A DNA stretch of 64,000 nucleotides. It comes from Adiantum capillus-veneris. Lineage: Eukaryota > Streptophyta > Polypodiopsida > Polypodiales > Pteridaceae. The position numbers and the translations under genes were made by a program. The notes under the pieces are model-generated. The model was not told where the DNA came from. It made no database searches and saw nothing but the letters and a program-made list of their open reading frames with translations. Shown piece by piece: positions 1 through 12,400 of the stretch (positions are counted from its first letter, which is position 1; each line of letters opens with the position of its first letter). The stretch is taken from assembly GCA_014529385.2 (NCBI GenBank), contig CM043953.1, positions 79,908,338-79,972,337 on the forward strand, read 5' to 3'.

Positions 1-1130
1 AAATTACAAAGTAGAGTCCTGGGAATCCTTTACATGTATCCCTCTAGATACTACCTGATTTGGCCAAATTTCGGCAACATAACAACCCCAAAACTTGCGC
101 GAAACCAATTCCCCTGCTGGAACTCACTTCCACTGGCATAAACCCTTTGATTCTTGCCCAAAAACAGTAAATTCAGCACGCTGTATTCACTGGTTTTTGC
201 CCTGTTTCAGCCCCAAACAGTCCCCTAATTGTCCTCTGCCAGTGGGGTACTATTCCCAATGGTTCTGGCGTCCGTATGGCTTAAAAACAGTCAATTTACA
301 GCGCATACACAGCGCTGAAAACGCACCTGTACGGTGATGTTATGACCCTCACCGATGCTTGCTTTGGAGTAGCACTTAGCTACCCCTGTTCCTGCTCAAG
401 GAGGCTCTTGCCTCAGCACAAAAGCATGAAACCACACAACTGTACATCAGTCAAATGAAGAGCCCTCTTGTGGGGCATCACATAACTGCACATAGGGGGG
501 AGAGAGAGCAGTGTGTAGCGTGCAGGGCATCACTCCTAGCACCACATTGTACATGAGGGAAAGAAAGCACTCCATAGCTCTTAACTTGTGAGTGACAGGT
601 TCAATGAAGCATCTTCCTAGCATAAATCGAGCGCCCCCTCTTCTGCCTTGACCTGTAATGCATCTGTGAACAAATAGATGCAAAAAGGGGAAGATTTTCA
701 TGGCTACCAAAACCTGCGTATCACTGAAAACGCAGCAAAACAGCCCTGTAAAACACGCATCTTTTTACACGCATCTGATGCACTCCAATGCTGAAAATGA
801 GCTCCTATGTCCTAGGTAAAGTCATGGGAAGCTCAAAAATGGAGAGAAATGGCTGAAAATCAGAGTTATCAGCCTCCAAAAGTGCTCCAGAAAGTCAGTT
901 ACGAGTTCTCTTCTCCCAGACTTCGTAAATTGACCAAAAAGTGCCACTTGGCACTCATACATGCAATTTCCTCGCATTGGGCTTCCTGCTTAAAAATCTC
1001 TCAACTGGTGCATCAATTGACTTTGGAGCAGAGTAATAAAATGTTCCCCTGGTCATACCGAAGGTAATGACGCGAACACATTTCACGGCCCAAAATAGCA
1101 GTTCCCTAATTTTTAGGAGATGTTTCTGTT
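1..1130 (-). repeat. Diverged gypsy-family LTR, left end cut by window
   Basis: Reads as the reverse complement of the LTR at 7115-8590. Shared blocks include the 'tttcggcaacataac' segment near 70, the 'cctcagcac...cacacaactgtacat' block at 410-450, 'agagagagcagtg..tagcgtgcagggcatcactcct' around 500, and 'aaaatagcagttccctaa' at 1095. Similarity fades past about 1130, so the right terminus is not defined. No target duplication can be checked. Confidence 0.7.
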
Positions 1131-2810
1131 GGGCTCCCACTGGCCATTTGACCATCTATCCTCATTCGGACCGCATCCAAAAGTGCAATGTGGCCCAACT
1201 GTCGGATACTTTCTGCTGATGACTTTATGCCTTTATTGAGTTCACTCTCTAGTATCCACCAACTTGCTAAGTGCGACGGGGGTACATACATGATCTTGAA
1301 CTGAGCCTAGACATCCTTTTACTTTACGAGTTCCAGTGCTGACCAACTTTCCGTCTGCGGGTGAAACTACCGTTCACATTGGCCATACAATGTCCGACCA
1401 TTTGCAACTTCAAAAAGAGGGTCTCAAAAATTAAACAAAAATCATTGGAAAGAAACCAACAACTAAGGTTAGCAGTTGCCACGTCCTCGTGACAAAAGGC
1501 TTCTTCTTCCTCAACTAAACGACAGCAGCTATACCACCCACTTCTCCAAAGCCTGATAAGGCTCATAGGAGTATGTTATTGTACCTTTATGTAGCTCCAC
1601 TGGAGAAGATTCCTCTCACTGTACTTAGTATATGGAGAAACTTTCACCTCTTAGACTTGATAAAAAGGAATATGTTGGAAGATCTGAAAGATTGAGAACC
1701 AAGAAATGATCTTTTCCACTTGTGGAATATTTCGTTTGTGATGCAATAGTCGCCCATCTTGTGACGCATCAGAAATACACAATCTCGATGGTGCAGATAG
1801 TCCATCTGGCTTTGCCCTAGTTACCCATTCTTTGACGCATTAGGGATAGCCAATCCAAGTGGGTGCTCTAGCCATCCCTATGATGAGGCACAAGAAAGAT
1901 CTACTGTAGGGTGGTCTGAGATATATTCTGTCTAAGATGCTCGTCAACAGTCTGATGAGACATCCAGAATATTCCCATTTGACTAACTGTGGATTCTCAA
2001 ACCAAATTGAAAATTCCAATGAGCACATATTAAGAATCATAGCAAAACCGCCGATTCAGACTCTTATGCCTACCCAATGCATCTTATCAACATAAACTAT
2101 ACATGCACAAGACGTATACTCTCTGAGGTATATATGCCCATCCTAAGGAGATCAGTGGGTGGAGGATAAAGTAGGTAGTAAACACATAGCCTCCCTTGGT
2201 AGAGAAAGATTCCCCTGAGCTGCCTCAATCAAATCTCCCAACGGACGTCAGAATTCATCAACCCATCTGTGTCATGGTCAGTTTCATTGTCGAGTAACCT
2301 GCTCTAGAACTCACAGCTATCTCAGATATGAAAGCTGAAAGAGAAAGTACACAGTAGCAGCATATCTTCCAAGAAATTCTTGAAACAAATTTCATTCAAA
2401 AAAATGTGGATACTCAGGTTCATAACTTCTTTCCTTGTAACCATTTAGCCAGTGAACCAACCATGACAGGCAAGAGAAAATAGCAAACACCAAATAATAG
2501 TGACCGCTGTGGTCAATTGGAGATCATTTCAGCCCTAAGGAAATTTTGCTTCACAAAAATACACATACTCACAAGTGGACCCTCCTTTATAGGAGACATA
2601 CGCCCATTTTTGGGCTTCTTGTCCCCCCAGTCCTCCCGTTCCCCTCGTCCCAGCACCATCCCCTTGTTTCAAATCCCTTTTGTGTAAACAAGATTTCTCT
2701 CTAAGCCCCGTCCCCTGTTCCCCGTCCCAGCTATCCAGGACGCGTCCCATGCTATTAAAAGGAGAATTTTTAATAAAACATGATGAGTAGGAAGGTTGAG
2801 GCAGATGTAC
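1131..2810. other. VPS13 intron, no gene recognised
   Basis: No ORF here resembles the host gene or a clear mobile element. 2616-2745 is a C-rich low-complexity stretch with repeated gtcccc/gtccca words. 1850-2300 has scattered minus-strand fragments that vaguely recall copia RNase H but are full of stops; not called. Confidence 0.4.
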
Positions 2811-3008
2811 CTGTAAATCAAAGACCATCTCTTTCTCTGCTTCTGCAATAGCCTTAGAGGAATCTTCACTACGTCCTTTTCTATTTGAAGCAGGACCGTT
2901 GTTTGACTGCTTAACAGGAATTGACTGTAAGTATACTCTATCAGACTCAGAGACACTGTAACTGCTGTTAGGTCCCAAAAACACGCAGATGTCTAGAAGG
3001 TCCGCATT
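2811..3008 (-). CDS. VPS13: VPS13 exon (20th, last recognised)
   Basis: 198 bp, 66 codons: NADLLDICVFLGPNSSYSVS, then SSKAIAEAEKEMVFDLQ before donor gtacat; acceptor ttgcag. It continues the preceding exon's family match (LG.NSSYSVS). The next expected segment is not visible in 1-2810, so the following intron probably runs out of the window. Confidence 0.9.
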
Positions 3009-6000
3009 CTGCAACCAAAAACTAGAAAACATCAACCTTCACAGTTTATATAGGTCGTTAAACCCCCCAGTTAGAAAAAAACGTTTAAAAAATGATGTAA
3101 CAGATGTACTGAATATCCCTTAAGATGTAAGTGTCTTCCTATGAACTGGCCTCTCTGGTCAGAGCTAAAAAGTGCCTATTTTCCTACATCCTTGAGCACG
3201 CCCATGTAAGCCAGTGATTTGTGATGCAGAATGACATCTTTATAGCTTTGATAGTCTCTCCTGTCCTCAGCTAGGTATAAATTATTATAATTGCAAGCCA
3301 TGTAGAGGTAACCAAAAATTAAACATGTGTGAGCACAAAGAACAGCCAAAGTAACTCATGAGACTCATGAGCTCCAAAAGCAACCAGACCCTAAATTATT
3401 TTAGGAGCTACACACCACATTAACCTCTTCCTCACCGACACCAAATGCACGCTTACTTGAATCACAACGTTTTTAAACCTCGACTGCTTTCCACCACCTA
3501 TTAAAATGAGTGGCTCCCCAACCAAATGGTCCGAATGAGCCTTAAGATGTAAAAGTCTTCCTATGAACTGGCCTCTCTGGTCCGAGCTAAAAAGTGCCTA
3601 TTTTCCTACATCCTTGAGCACGCCCATGTAAGCCAGTGATTTGTGATGCAGAATGACATCTTTAAAGCTTTGATAGTCTCTCCTGTCCTCAGCTAGGTAT
3701 AGATTATTATAATTGGAAGCCATGTAGAGGTAACCAAAAATTAAACATGTGTGTGCACAAAGAACAGCTAAAGTAACTCATGAGACTCATGAGCTCCAAA
3801 AGCAACCAGACCCTAAATTATTTTAGGATTTACACACCACATTAACCTCTTCCTCACCAACACCAAATGCACGCTTACTTGAATCACAACGTTTTTAAAC
3901 CTCAACCGCTTTCCACCACCTATAAAAATGAGTGGCTCCCCAACCAAATGGTCCGAATGAGATTCTTCTTCAATCTCCAAGCGTAAAATATTGTCTTTTC
4001 CATTATAGACATACTCGTCAATTGAAGGGTTATCAGCAACCAAGGGACTTTTTGGGGTAAGCACTACTTCATTCCTTTCTTGGATGAACTCTTGTTGGTC
4101 AAGGTAAAGACCTTCCCGGAAATTAAGTGGGTCTTGATCAATATCCTCTGAATCGGATGTCGTACTGTGAAGGGATGGAACAAAAAACTCTGCAATAGCA
4201 AGTAAAAAATCAACAGCAACTAGCACTTTTGGCTGCTGAATGCGCAGAGAAACCATCTGGATGGTGGGACTGAGTTTTGCATCCATCACAAGCATCGTTA
4301 ACGGAGAGAATACATCTTCGGAATCAAAGCTAAAACTATTGGAACCACATCTATCTTCTATGTGGTAATCATTTTCATCAGCTTTCCCTATCATATGTTG
4401 TAGAGCAGGCTCTGTTCCTTCCCGATCATCTTTCACCACTAAAGATTTCAATGACGCCATTATATATGACTCCTGAATGGAGTTGACTTTATATGCAACC
4501 CAGACTCCAATAACCTGCACACAAACACATTAATTTTTAATGTGCAGCTTATTACAGTGTTGCTCGATCATAAGGGCGCCAACTAAGCAACCAAACACAA
4601 GCACAAAAGAAACAGAAGGCTTGCTGCCATGCTAAGCAGGTTAAATCAAGGTTTCCTCAAGAAGAAAAAATCGCAGAAAGCGGAATGAGAAAATCTTGCA
4701 TGCACCAAGTATGTGCTCCAAGATATTATACAACACATTCTCCATTCAACAAATTATTACTTGAGCAGTGGCCAAGGCTTGATCTCTTGCAGTCCCCTTG
4801 TATAAACTGAGTTCAACCAAGGCAATATCTGCTGTAACAAGTATTGTAATCCACGATCCATCATGTGCATTTTGATCAGATGCTCTCTCTTCCTTCCCCT
4901 TATTCTCATCTTTTGTCACTTCTTCTGTTGGTTTTTTCTGTTCTTCATCTGAATCTGATTCGGAATCTGTTAAACAAACAGGTGGTGGTATATTGGCCTT
5001 CTCTGCCAAGTTGCTAACTGCACACTCTGTAATTACTTGATATTCCTTGTCTGATAAATCTGCTTTTAGCTCCTCAATCTGAAACACCATAGAAACAGAT
5101 CAGAGTTTATTGGTGTAGGTACTTGAATAAACTTAAGACTGTCTAGACTTACTGTAATAGAAGCATCAACACCTGGGACTTGATGCCATAAGTCTCGAAG
5201 AGACCTTGTGACACTAAGGGATAACCCATTTGCTTTTTTTATGATTCCCTCGCCAGGCTCCCCATTCAAACCAATAGACAGGTGAATGTCTTCAATCTAC
5301 AGATCAGATAACTCATCAGCAGCCTGAGAAATGTTAGTTTCACAAATGTAACAAATACCTAGGTATTGCCTCACATGAAGAACTGTAGTATCCAGACGGA
5401 CAGCTCCAGGATTATCTTGCTCCCCCCCGATCCAATATATTGAGTTTACCACTTTAATGTGTAGCACGTCCAGCTCCAAAAAGCTGCAAAATGGGAGGAA
5501 TATCTCAACTCGCTCTTCAGCAGCTCATGTAAAAATCCAGCTCAAGCTCTCTCATAGTCTACATAATCTCTAAGCAGGACGGACATAGTTGCCAATGACT
5601 TTCAAGATGATCCAAGAAAATAGAAAACAAAAACTAACTCGTGTGACAGCAGCATAAGCTTCCTAGCACAATGTTAAAAGAGACATGTTCTTTCCATATC
5701 TTATACACTAAAAAAAAAATTGACACTCAAAAACCGCATGAAGGCAGAAATGCAAGCAATGAATGCATAAAATTACTAGCCTTCTCTAGACAATGAACAT
5801 ACTCTCTACTGTGTGTCTCCCGAGGCATAATCAGTATTGGCTTGGTTAGAGATATGTCCAATTTAATGGCCGGTGATCCTTCGACCTCCGATTGAGTGAA
5901 AAATCTCTCAACATCAGTGACTTTGTTATCAATTTTGACAACATAACCAGGATTCTGAGGTGCCAGAGCCATGAAATAACTCGAGATCTGCAGAGCAAAC

Positions 6001-6424
6001 ACTCAAAGCATCAGTTTGCAAACATTCACATATAAAAAATACGGCTAGAAAAGCAAAACCATGAAAATTATACCTCCTGAATGAATCGATTCAGGTATAC
6101 AAATCGTATTTCAGAAAGCTTTCCCTTCATGCTATATTCATATCCTTCATAGTCATTGTCATCCTTGCTGAATGAAGAGAATCCCAGCTACATGCAATAA
6201 ATGAGAAGTTAATGCGCGCGCGAGAGAGAGAGAAATGAAATGAAATGAAATGTTATATTAACGTCTTCAAAAGGCCATAATGACCTATGAGACCCGAAAG
6301 TTACAAAGTGGTGGATCTGATACAAAGTCAAGAGTAACAAAATAACCTAACAACAACAATACAAAACAAAGATATATACTATGGGGTCCTAAGTTGGTCG
6401 ATGTGAGTCCAGCAAAAACTAAGC

Positions 6425-6488
<64 letters not shown>

Positions 6489-9400
6489 GAAATGAAATGT
6501 TATATTAGCGTCTTCAAAAGGCCAAAGTGACCTATGAGACAAGAAAGTTACAATGTGGTGGATCTGATACAAAGTCAGAGTCAGAGTAACAAGATGACAA
6601 CAATGACAAAAATGAAATGACAAATGTCACAATAAAATACTATGGAATCCTAAACTACTAGGTGTGAACTAAGCAGCTAGCTGGTATAGCTAGATCACAA
6701 GAGATCCAGCATTGGTCGTTGGCGAATCTCATCAATCTCCCATGGTCAGTAGTCTGCCCGGGCGTCGTGCATGTCGAGCCAAAGTGATCCGAAACCTTTG
6801 ATGCAGCCTCCGCCGATGCTATGTAGTCCTCCACAGTCGTGGGCGTCTGGATCTTCCCAGCTCAGTCGCTCGATCGATCAGTGTGCCTCTGGTGTGAGAC
6901 GACGAGCTCTGCTGTGGTAGTAACTCTTGCGAGTGTCCAATGGCAGCTCTAAAGAAATCTGTGATCTATCTCTGGGACTGGCTAGCCTCTCCTCTCATTA
7001 GGCTCTCTCTGTGTCTACGTAGCTCCAGCAAAAACAAACCCAAGCATCTCTGATCCTCGTACTGCATGACTCTGGAGAATAGTCCAAAGCCCTCTCTGAA
7101 CAAGCAATGGAAGCTGTCACCAGCGTGTGACTACTATCTATCCTTTTTGTTGATTTCTTTCTTATTATTTATTTACTTTCACTTTTTGGAAACACCCCTC
7201 AGAAAATCTAACTGCCCTGCATTGCATAGCTAGTGTGGAACTGTCCAGAGGGAGTCCAGGCCTGAGGGCAAGAGAGCACTAAGGTTGGACAAAGACTATG
7301 GTTAGCCAAAGTGGGGTCATTGACTAGCCCAAAGTGGAATCCTTTGCTACAGAGGCTACATTTCAGTTTTGGATGTGGCCGCAGTGTACAAAGAGGGTCG
7401 GATGACCTAGAAAGATACAATGGCAGCATCTCCTAAAATTTAGGGAACTGCTATTTTGGGACCTGAAAATGTGTTGACGTCATTACCTCCGGAATGACAA
7501 GGGAAACATTTTCTTACTCTGCCGTGAAGTCAACTGGGCAACCGGTTGGGAGATTTTTAGGCGGCAACCCCGAAACGGGAAAATGCTTGTAAATGTGCCA
7601 AGTGGAACATTCTGGTGCACTTGCCTCATGCAACAAGAAGTGGCGCTGAATTTAGGAGGGGGAGAGCCTCATTTTCAGATTTGTCACAGGTTAAGAGCTA
7701 TGGAGTGCTTGCTTTCCCTCTTATGCACAGTGCGGTGCCAGGAGTGATGCCCTGCACGCTACGCACTGCCCTCTCTCTCCCCTTTGGCAGTATGTTATGC
7801 CCCTCTAGTGGGCTCTTCATTTGACCAATGTACAGTTGTGTGGGTTCATGCGCGATTGCCGAGGCAAGAGCCTCTTGCACAGGTACTGGATTAGCTAGCG
7901 GCTAATCCCCCGCAGGTACAGGTGAATTCAGAGAGGTTTCACGCCAGAAATCTCGTCCGATTCAAAGGGCAAGTAGCCCTACAGGTGCGGCAGCTCGAGG
8001 ACTTGCTACGGATGCGACCGGCACGTGAAACGGAGCCTGAAACAGTAAATTACAGCCTGCTGTGTATTTTTGCAGGTTTAGGGTTTTGGCCCTAAACGGA
8101 CCCTAATACCCCCAGGAGGTTCGGGGACGCAAGGGGACCGCTGTACAGGTGATCTGGCGCATTTTCAGGGCTGAAAACAGAGAATTCAGCCTGCTGCAGA
8201 TTCTCGCAAGGTTTTGCAAAGTGCCCGTATGCGTCGGGAAAGTCAGTCAATGCGTGGGAATACTCACTGTGAAGGATCCTAGTATAGTTATGTTGCCGAA
8301 ATCAGGCCGGAACAGTTGAAATTCAGCCAAATTTGTGCGGGGCAGCTTGTAGGGATCCACATCATTTATTCCCTCTTTTAAAGAATAAAGAAATACCGAA
8401 AGGGGTGCCTAAGTTAGGGGCCAATCTGGTGTCGGTCTTCTCATACAGGTGCATTCTAGCATCTATATCCCATTCCCCTCTCTTGTGTCACTATAGCGCA
8501 GGTAAAATAGACGACTAATAATGGGTGAAAGCTAAATCAAGGTTTGAAGTAAAGTCTACCGCCCTTTTTGGATTGAATAGGCCGGTTCCAGAAGCGGCCT
8601 CGTATCTCGTAGTAGACGGGGCAGTGGCATGTGTAGTGCAACTCTATCTCAGGCTCGATATCACACAGGGGGCATGTCCTAGCCTCTGCTAGTACTCCGA
8701 TGTACCTCCCAGTCTCGATCCGCAGCTGGTGTGAAGATGTACGTATCTGGCCGATGGCACATCGTATCCCATGAGACAAGTGGGTGTCCATGTATCTAGG
8801 CCTCGTCACAAAACCATCAACCGTAAGCTGGAGGAGATGCTCTCTGTAGAAAGCCATCTTCGTGCCCAGCTCCTGTGCTGGTTGTATCCATGTCCTCTTG
8901 GTGTCTAGCTGAGTCAAGTCCTGACGAATGAGCCCGGTGATCTCGGACTGTGTAAGAGTCAGAGAGGGTGCATCCAGTGAGTACTGGAAGGGAGGCAATC
9001 TGTCTATGCTGAACCCATGCGCCTGAAACCATGATGTCATCTCCCCATACCAGCATGCTGTATCTCCCTGCAGGGCTAAATGTCGAGAGGACTCGAGTGC
9101 AAGGCGGGCATATCTGTCTCTCGGAAGTTCCCACATGCGGTGTATGAAGGAGACCGATCTGGTGAGCGCCTCAACCACTAGTGGGGGGGCAGCTAGCTCT
9201 GCTCGAACAATAGCACATGGTACTGAGTCCTTGGCTCTAATGAGCCGCGAGATTATAGAGGCCAGAGGCTTCCCCATGTCCCCCCATCCATCACTGCGGC
9301 CTGTCCTCCCGTGATGATCTAATGAAGGTCCCCAAATCTCAGCTCCATAAAGCAAGGCAGAAGCCACTAGAGTGTCAAAGAGCCAGAGCTTCGTCAGAGG

Positions 9401-12400
9401 CTCCTGAAACTGAACCTCTGAACACATCCTTTCCAATCTACCCAATGCTGCACGGGCTCTGGTCAGTCTAGTCTCTGCTGCCCTCCTCAATGAAAATGCT
9501 GGCCCACTAAAAACCACTCCGAGGTAAGTGTACGCCTCTGTATATTCCACAGTCTCCTGGCCGTATGTGAATGCTGGCGCTGACCTCCTGATCCATTGTG
9601 GTGTGGTATTAAATACCATGACCTTGGTTTTACCAAGGTTGACGGACAAACCACTTTCATGAGCAAACCTATTCAAAGCATCCAAGTGACGTTGCATCCC
9701 CTCCGGAGAGTCGGCGATCAACACAATATCATCAGCATATAACAATAATGGAATCCATGTCCCTGCCAGCTGTGCACCTCTATCACCATCTCTCTCAATG
9801 TAGTCAGAAACCTCATCCACAAACATACCAAATAGAGTAGGAGAGAGTGGGCAGCCTTGCTTCACCCTAATAGTGGAGTGAATCGGTGTGGATAGACCCT
9901 CTGAGGTGCGTACCTGCCCCACTACTAACCTGTATAATGCCATGACCCCCCAAATGAGCTTTGTGGGTACTCCCATCTACTGTAATCTGCACATCAATCT
10001 AGCTCTAGGCACTGTGTCAAATGCTTTGCGGAAATCCACAAAGCTACAATAGATCCGTCTCCCACGCGATCTACCCTCCTCAATGATGGCTCTGAGTGTC
10101 AAGATATGGTCAAGAGTAGAAAAACCCCTCCAGAACCCTGCCTGCCCGGCTAGGAATGCCCTCTTCTTCTGCCACACTAGGCGTCGGAAGTCAATCTGTG
10201 ACTGTTTGTGAGTGATGTCCCCCAAAAGCACCTCCCTCTGAAGTCTAGCTCTAGTGTCCCGACATTCCTCATCATATCAACTGTTCTGGGGCATGCTCCC
10301 CGAACGGCGTCTCTGGTCAGGCTGGGTATGTGGGTATGCCTCTACTGCTGCATCATGTAGTCTTTGTGTCAATATAGTAGTAAGCTCCTCCAAAGGTCGC
10401 CCTGGCTCCTCTGTACATAGGCGTATGTAGATCCCATCTATATATACAGAGTCTGTCTCCCGAGCGAAGGTGTAGCGAGTAGGGGCTGCTGTCCGTAGCC
10501 TGTGTGCTACACTAAACTGAAAAGAGATGGTCATTGACACAAGAGCATAATCCACTGCCACACCAACAGGTCTGGATCCAACCGTGAGATCCTGGATACT
10601 AGAGATGAGGCTCAGCTATGCCATGACATAATCCACTATGCTGGCTCCATGTCTGTGTGGAAAGCATGTAAAACCCCCTCAAGCGGGAAATCTCTGTAGG
10701 CCATTCAAGATGGCCAATCCATGTGCCGTCCCCATGTCTATCAAGTGTCGTCCATACTCAGTGTGTTCTCCATCTTGTGACAGTCTGGATAGGCATGTCT
10801 TTGCAGCATCCAGCTCTCTCAGCATCTCCTCTGAAGTATCATAAGATACTGTCTCATGATGGGCAGTCCTAGCGTTGAAATTCCCTAGAATGATGATGTC
10901 ACCATCTCTACAGAACTCCCATCTAGAGAGAGAGAGAGAGAGAAATGAAATGAAATGAAATGTTATATTAACGTCTTCAGAAGGCCATAATGACCTATGA
11001 GACCCGAAAGTTACAAAGTGGTGGATCAGATACAAAGTCAGAGTAACAAAATAACCTAACAACAGTACAAAACAAAGGTATATACTATGGGGTCCTAAGT
11101 TAGTCGATGTGAGCCAAGCAAAAAACTAAGCAAAAAAATGGGTGGCTTGTTGGGATAGCTGAATCACAAGAGATCTAGCATCGATCGTTGGCGAATCTCA
11201 TCAATTTCCTCCATGGTTAGTAGTCTGACCGGGCGTCGTGCATGCCTAGCCAACGTGCTCCGAATTTTTTGTCATAGCCTCCGTCGATGCTGTGTAGTTC
11301 TTCGCAGTCGCGGGCGCCTGGATTTCCCCAGTTCAATCGCTCGGTCAATCGCTGGTGTGAGACGAGGGGGAGCTCTGCTGTGGGAGTGGCTCTTGCGTTG
11401 GCCCGTGTCTGCTCTGAAGAAGTCTATGATCCGTCTTTGAGACTGGCTAGCCTCGCCATTCATCAGGCTATCTCTGTGTTTGCGCAGCTCGAGCAAGAAC
11501 AAACCCAGGCATCTCTGATCTTCGTATCCCATGACTCTTGAGAGTGGTCCAAAACCCTCTCTGAAAAAGCAATGAAAGCGGCCTCGTATCTCGTAGTAGA
11601 CGGGGCAGCGGCATGTATAGTGTAGCTCTGTCTCAGGTTCCATGTTACACAAGGGGCATGTCCTGTCCTTTGCTGGTACTCCGCTGTATCTCCCAGTCTC
11701 AATCCGCAACTAGTGAGAAGATGTGCGTAACTAGCCAATAGCACATCGTATCCCGTGAGACAAGTGAATATCCATGTATCTCCGTCTCGCCACAAAACCA
11801 TCTTCCGTAAGCTGAACAAGGTGGTCTCTGTAGAAATCCATCTTCGTATCCAATTCCTGTGCTGGTTGTATCCATGTCCTCCTCGTGTCTAGCTGGGTCA
11901 AGTCTTGGCGGATGAGCTTGGTGATCTCTGACTGTGTAAGAGTGAGAGATGGTGCATCCAATGAGTAATGGAATGGTGGCAGCCTGTCTATGTTGAACCC
12001 ATGTGCCTGAAACCATGATGTCATCTCCCCATACCAGCATATTGTATCTCCTTGTATGGCTAACTGTCGAGAGGATTCAAGTGCTATGCGAGCATATCTG
12101 TCTCTAGGAAGTTCCCATGTGCGGTTTATGAAGGAGACTGATCTGGTGAGCGCCTCCACCACAAGTGGGGGGGCCGCTAGCTCTACTAGGATAATGGCCC
12201 GTGGTACTGATGTCTTGGCTCTAATGAGCCGCGAGATCAGAGAGACGAGAGGTTTCTCCATGTCCCCCATCCGTCTGAGCGACCAGGCCTCCCGTGGTGA
12301 TCCAGTGAAGGTCCCATATCTCGGTTCCATAGAGCAATGCTGAAGCCACCAAGGTGTTAGAGAGCCAGAGCTTTGTCCGAGGCTCCTGAAACTGAACCTG

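Larger units (their letters stand above)
6485..10925 (-). mobile_element. Family-1 LINE, 5'-truncated, interrupted by solo LTR
   Basis: Runs from within the endonuclease at 10917 (WEFCRDGDII, GNFNART) through RT to the 3' tail at 6485. The RT part shows YADDIVLIADSP at about 9740 and NLGKTKVMVFNTTPQW. The C-terminal zinc motif CPLC..E..H..C lies at about 8650. Around 10150 the coding sequence jumps from KKRAFLA to GQAGF, an internal deletion of the RT finger region. The LTR at 7115-8590 splits it; sequence resumes exactly across a 5-bp duplication. Non-functional. Confidence 0.9.

Noticed and set aside
1840-2300. Possible copia RNase H trace on the minus strand
   Set aside because: Only a few residues (for example STKGGYVFT) fit and the frame is full of stops; not strong enough to call.
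2535-3035. A 166-codon minus-strand ORF as an independent gene
   Set aside because: Its middle is VPS13 exon 3008-2811; the rest reads through the splice donor into C-rich intron sequence.
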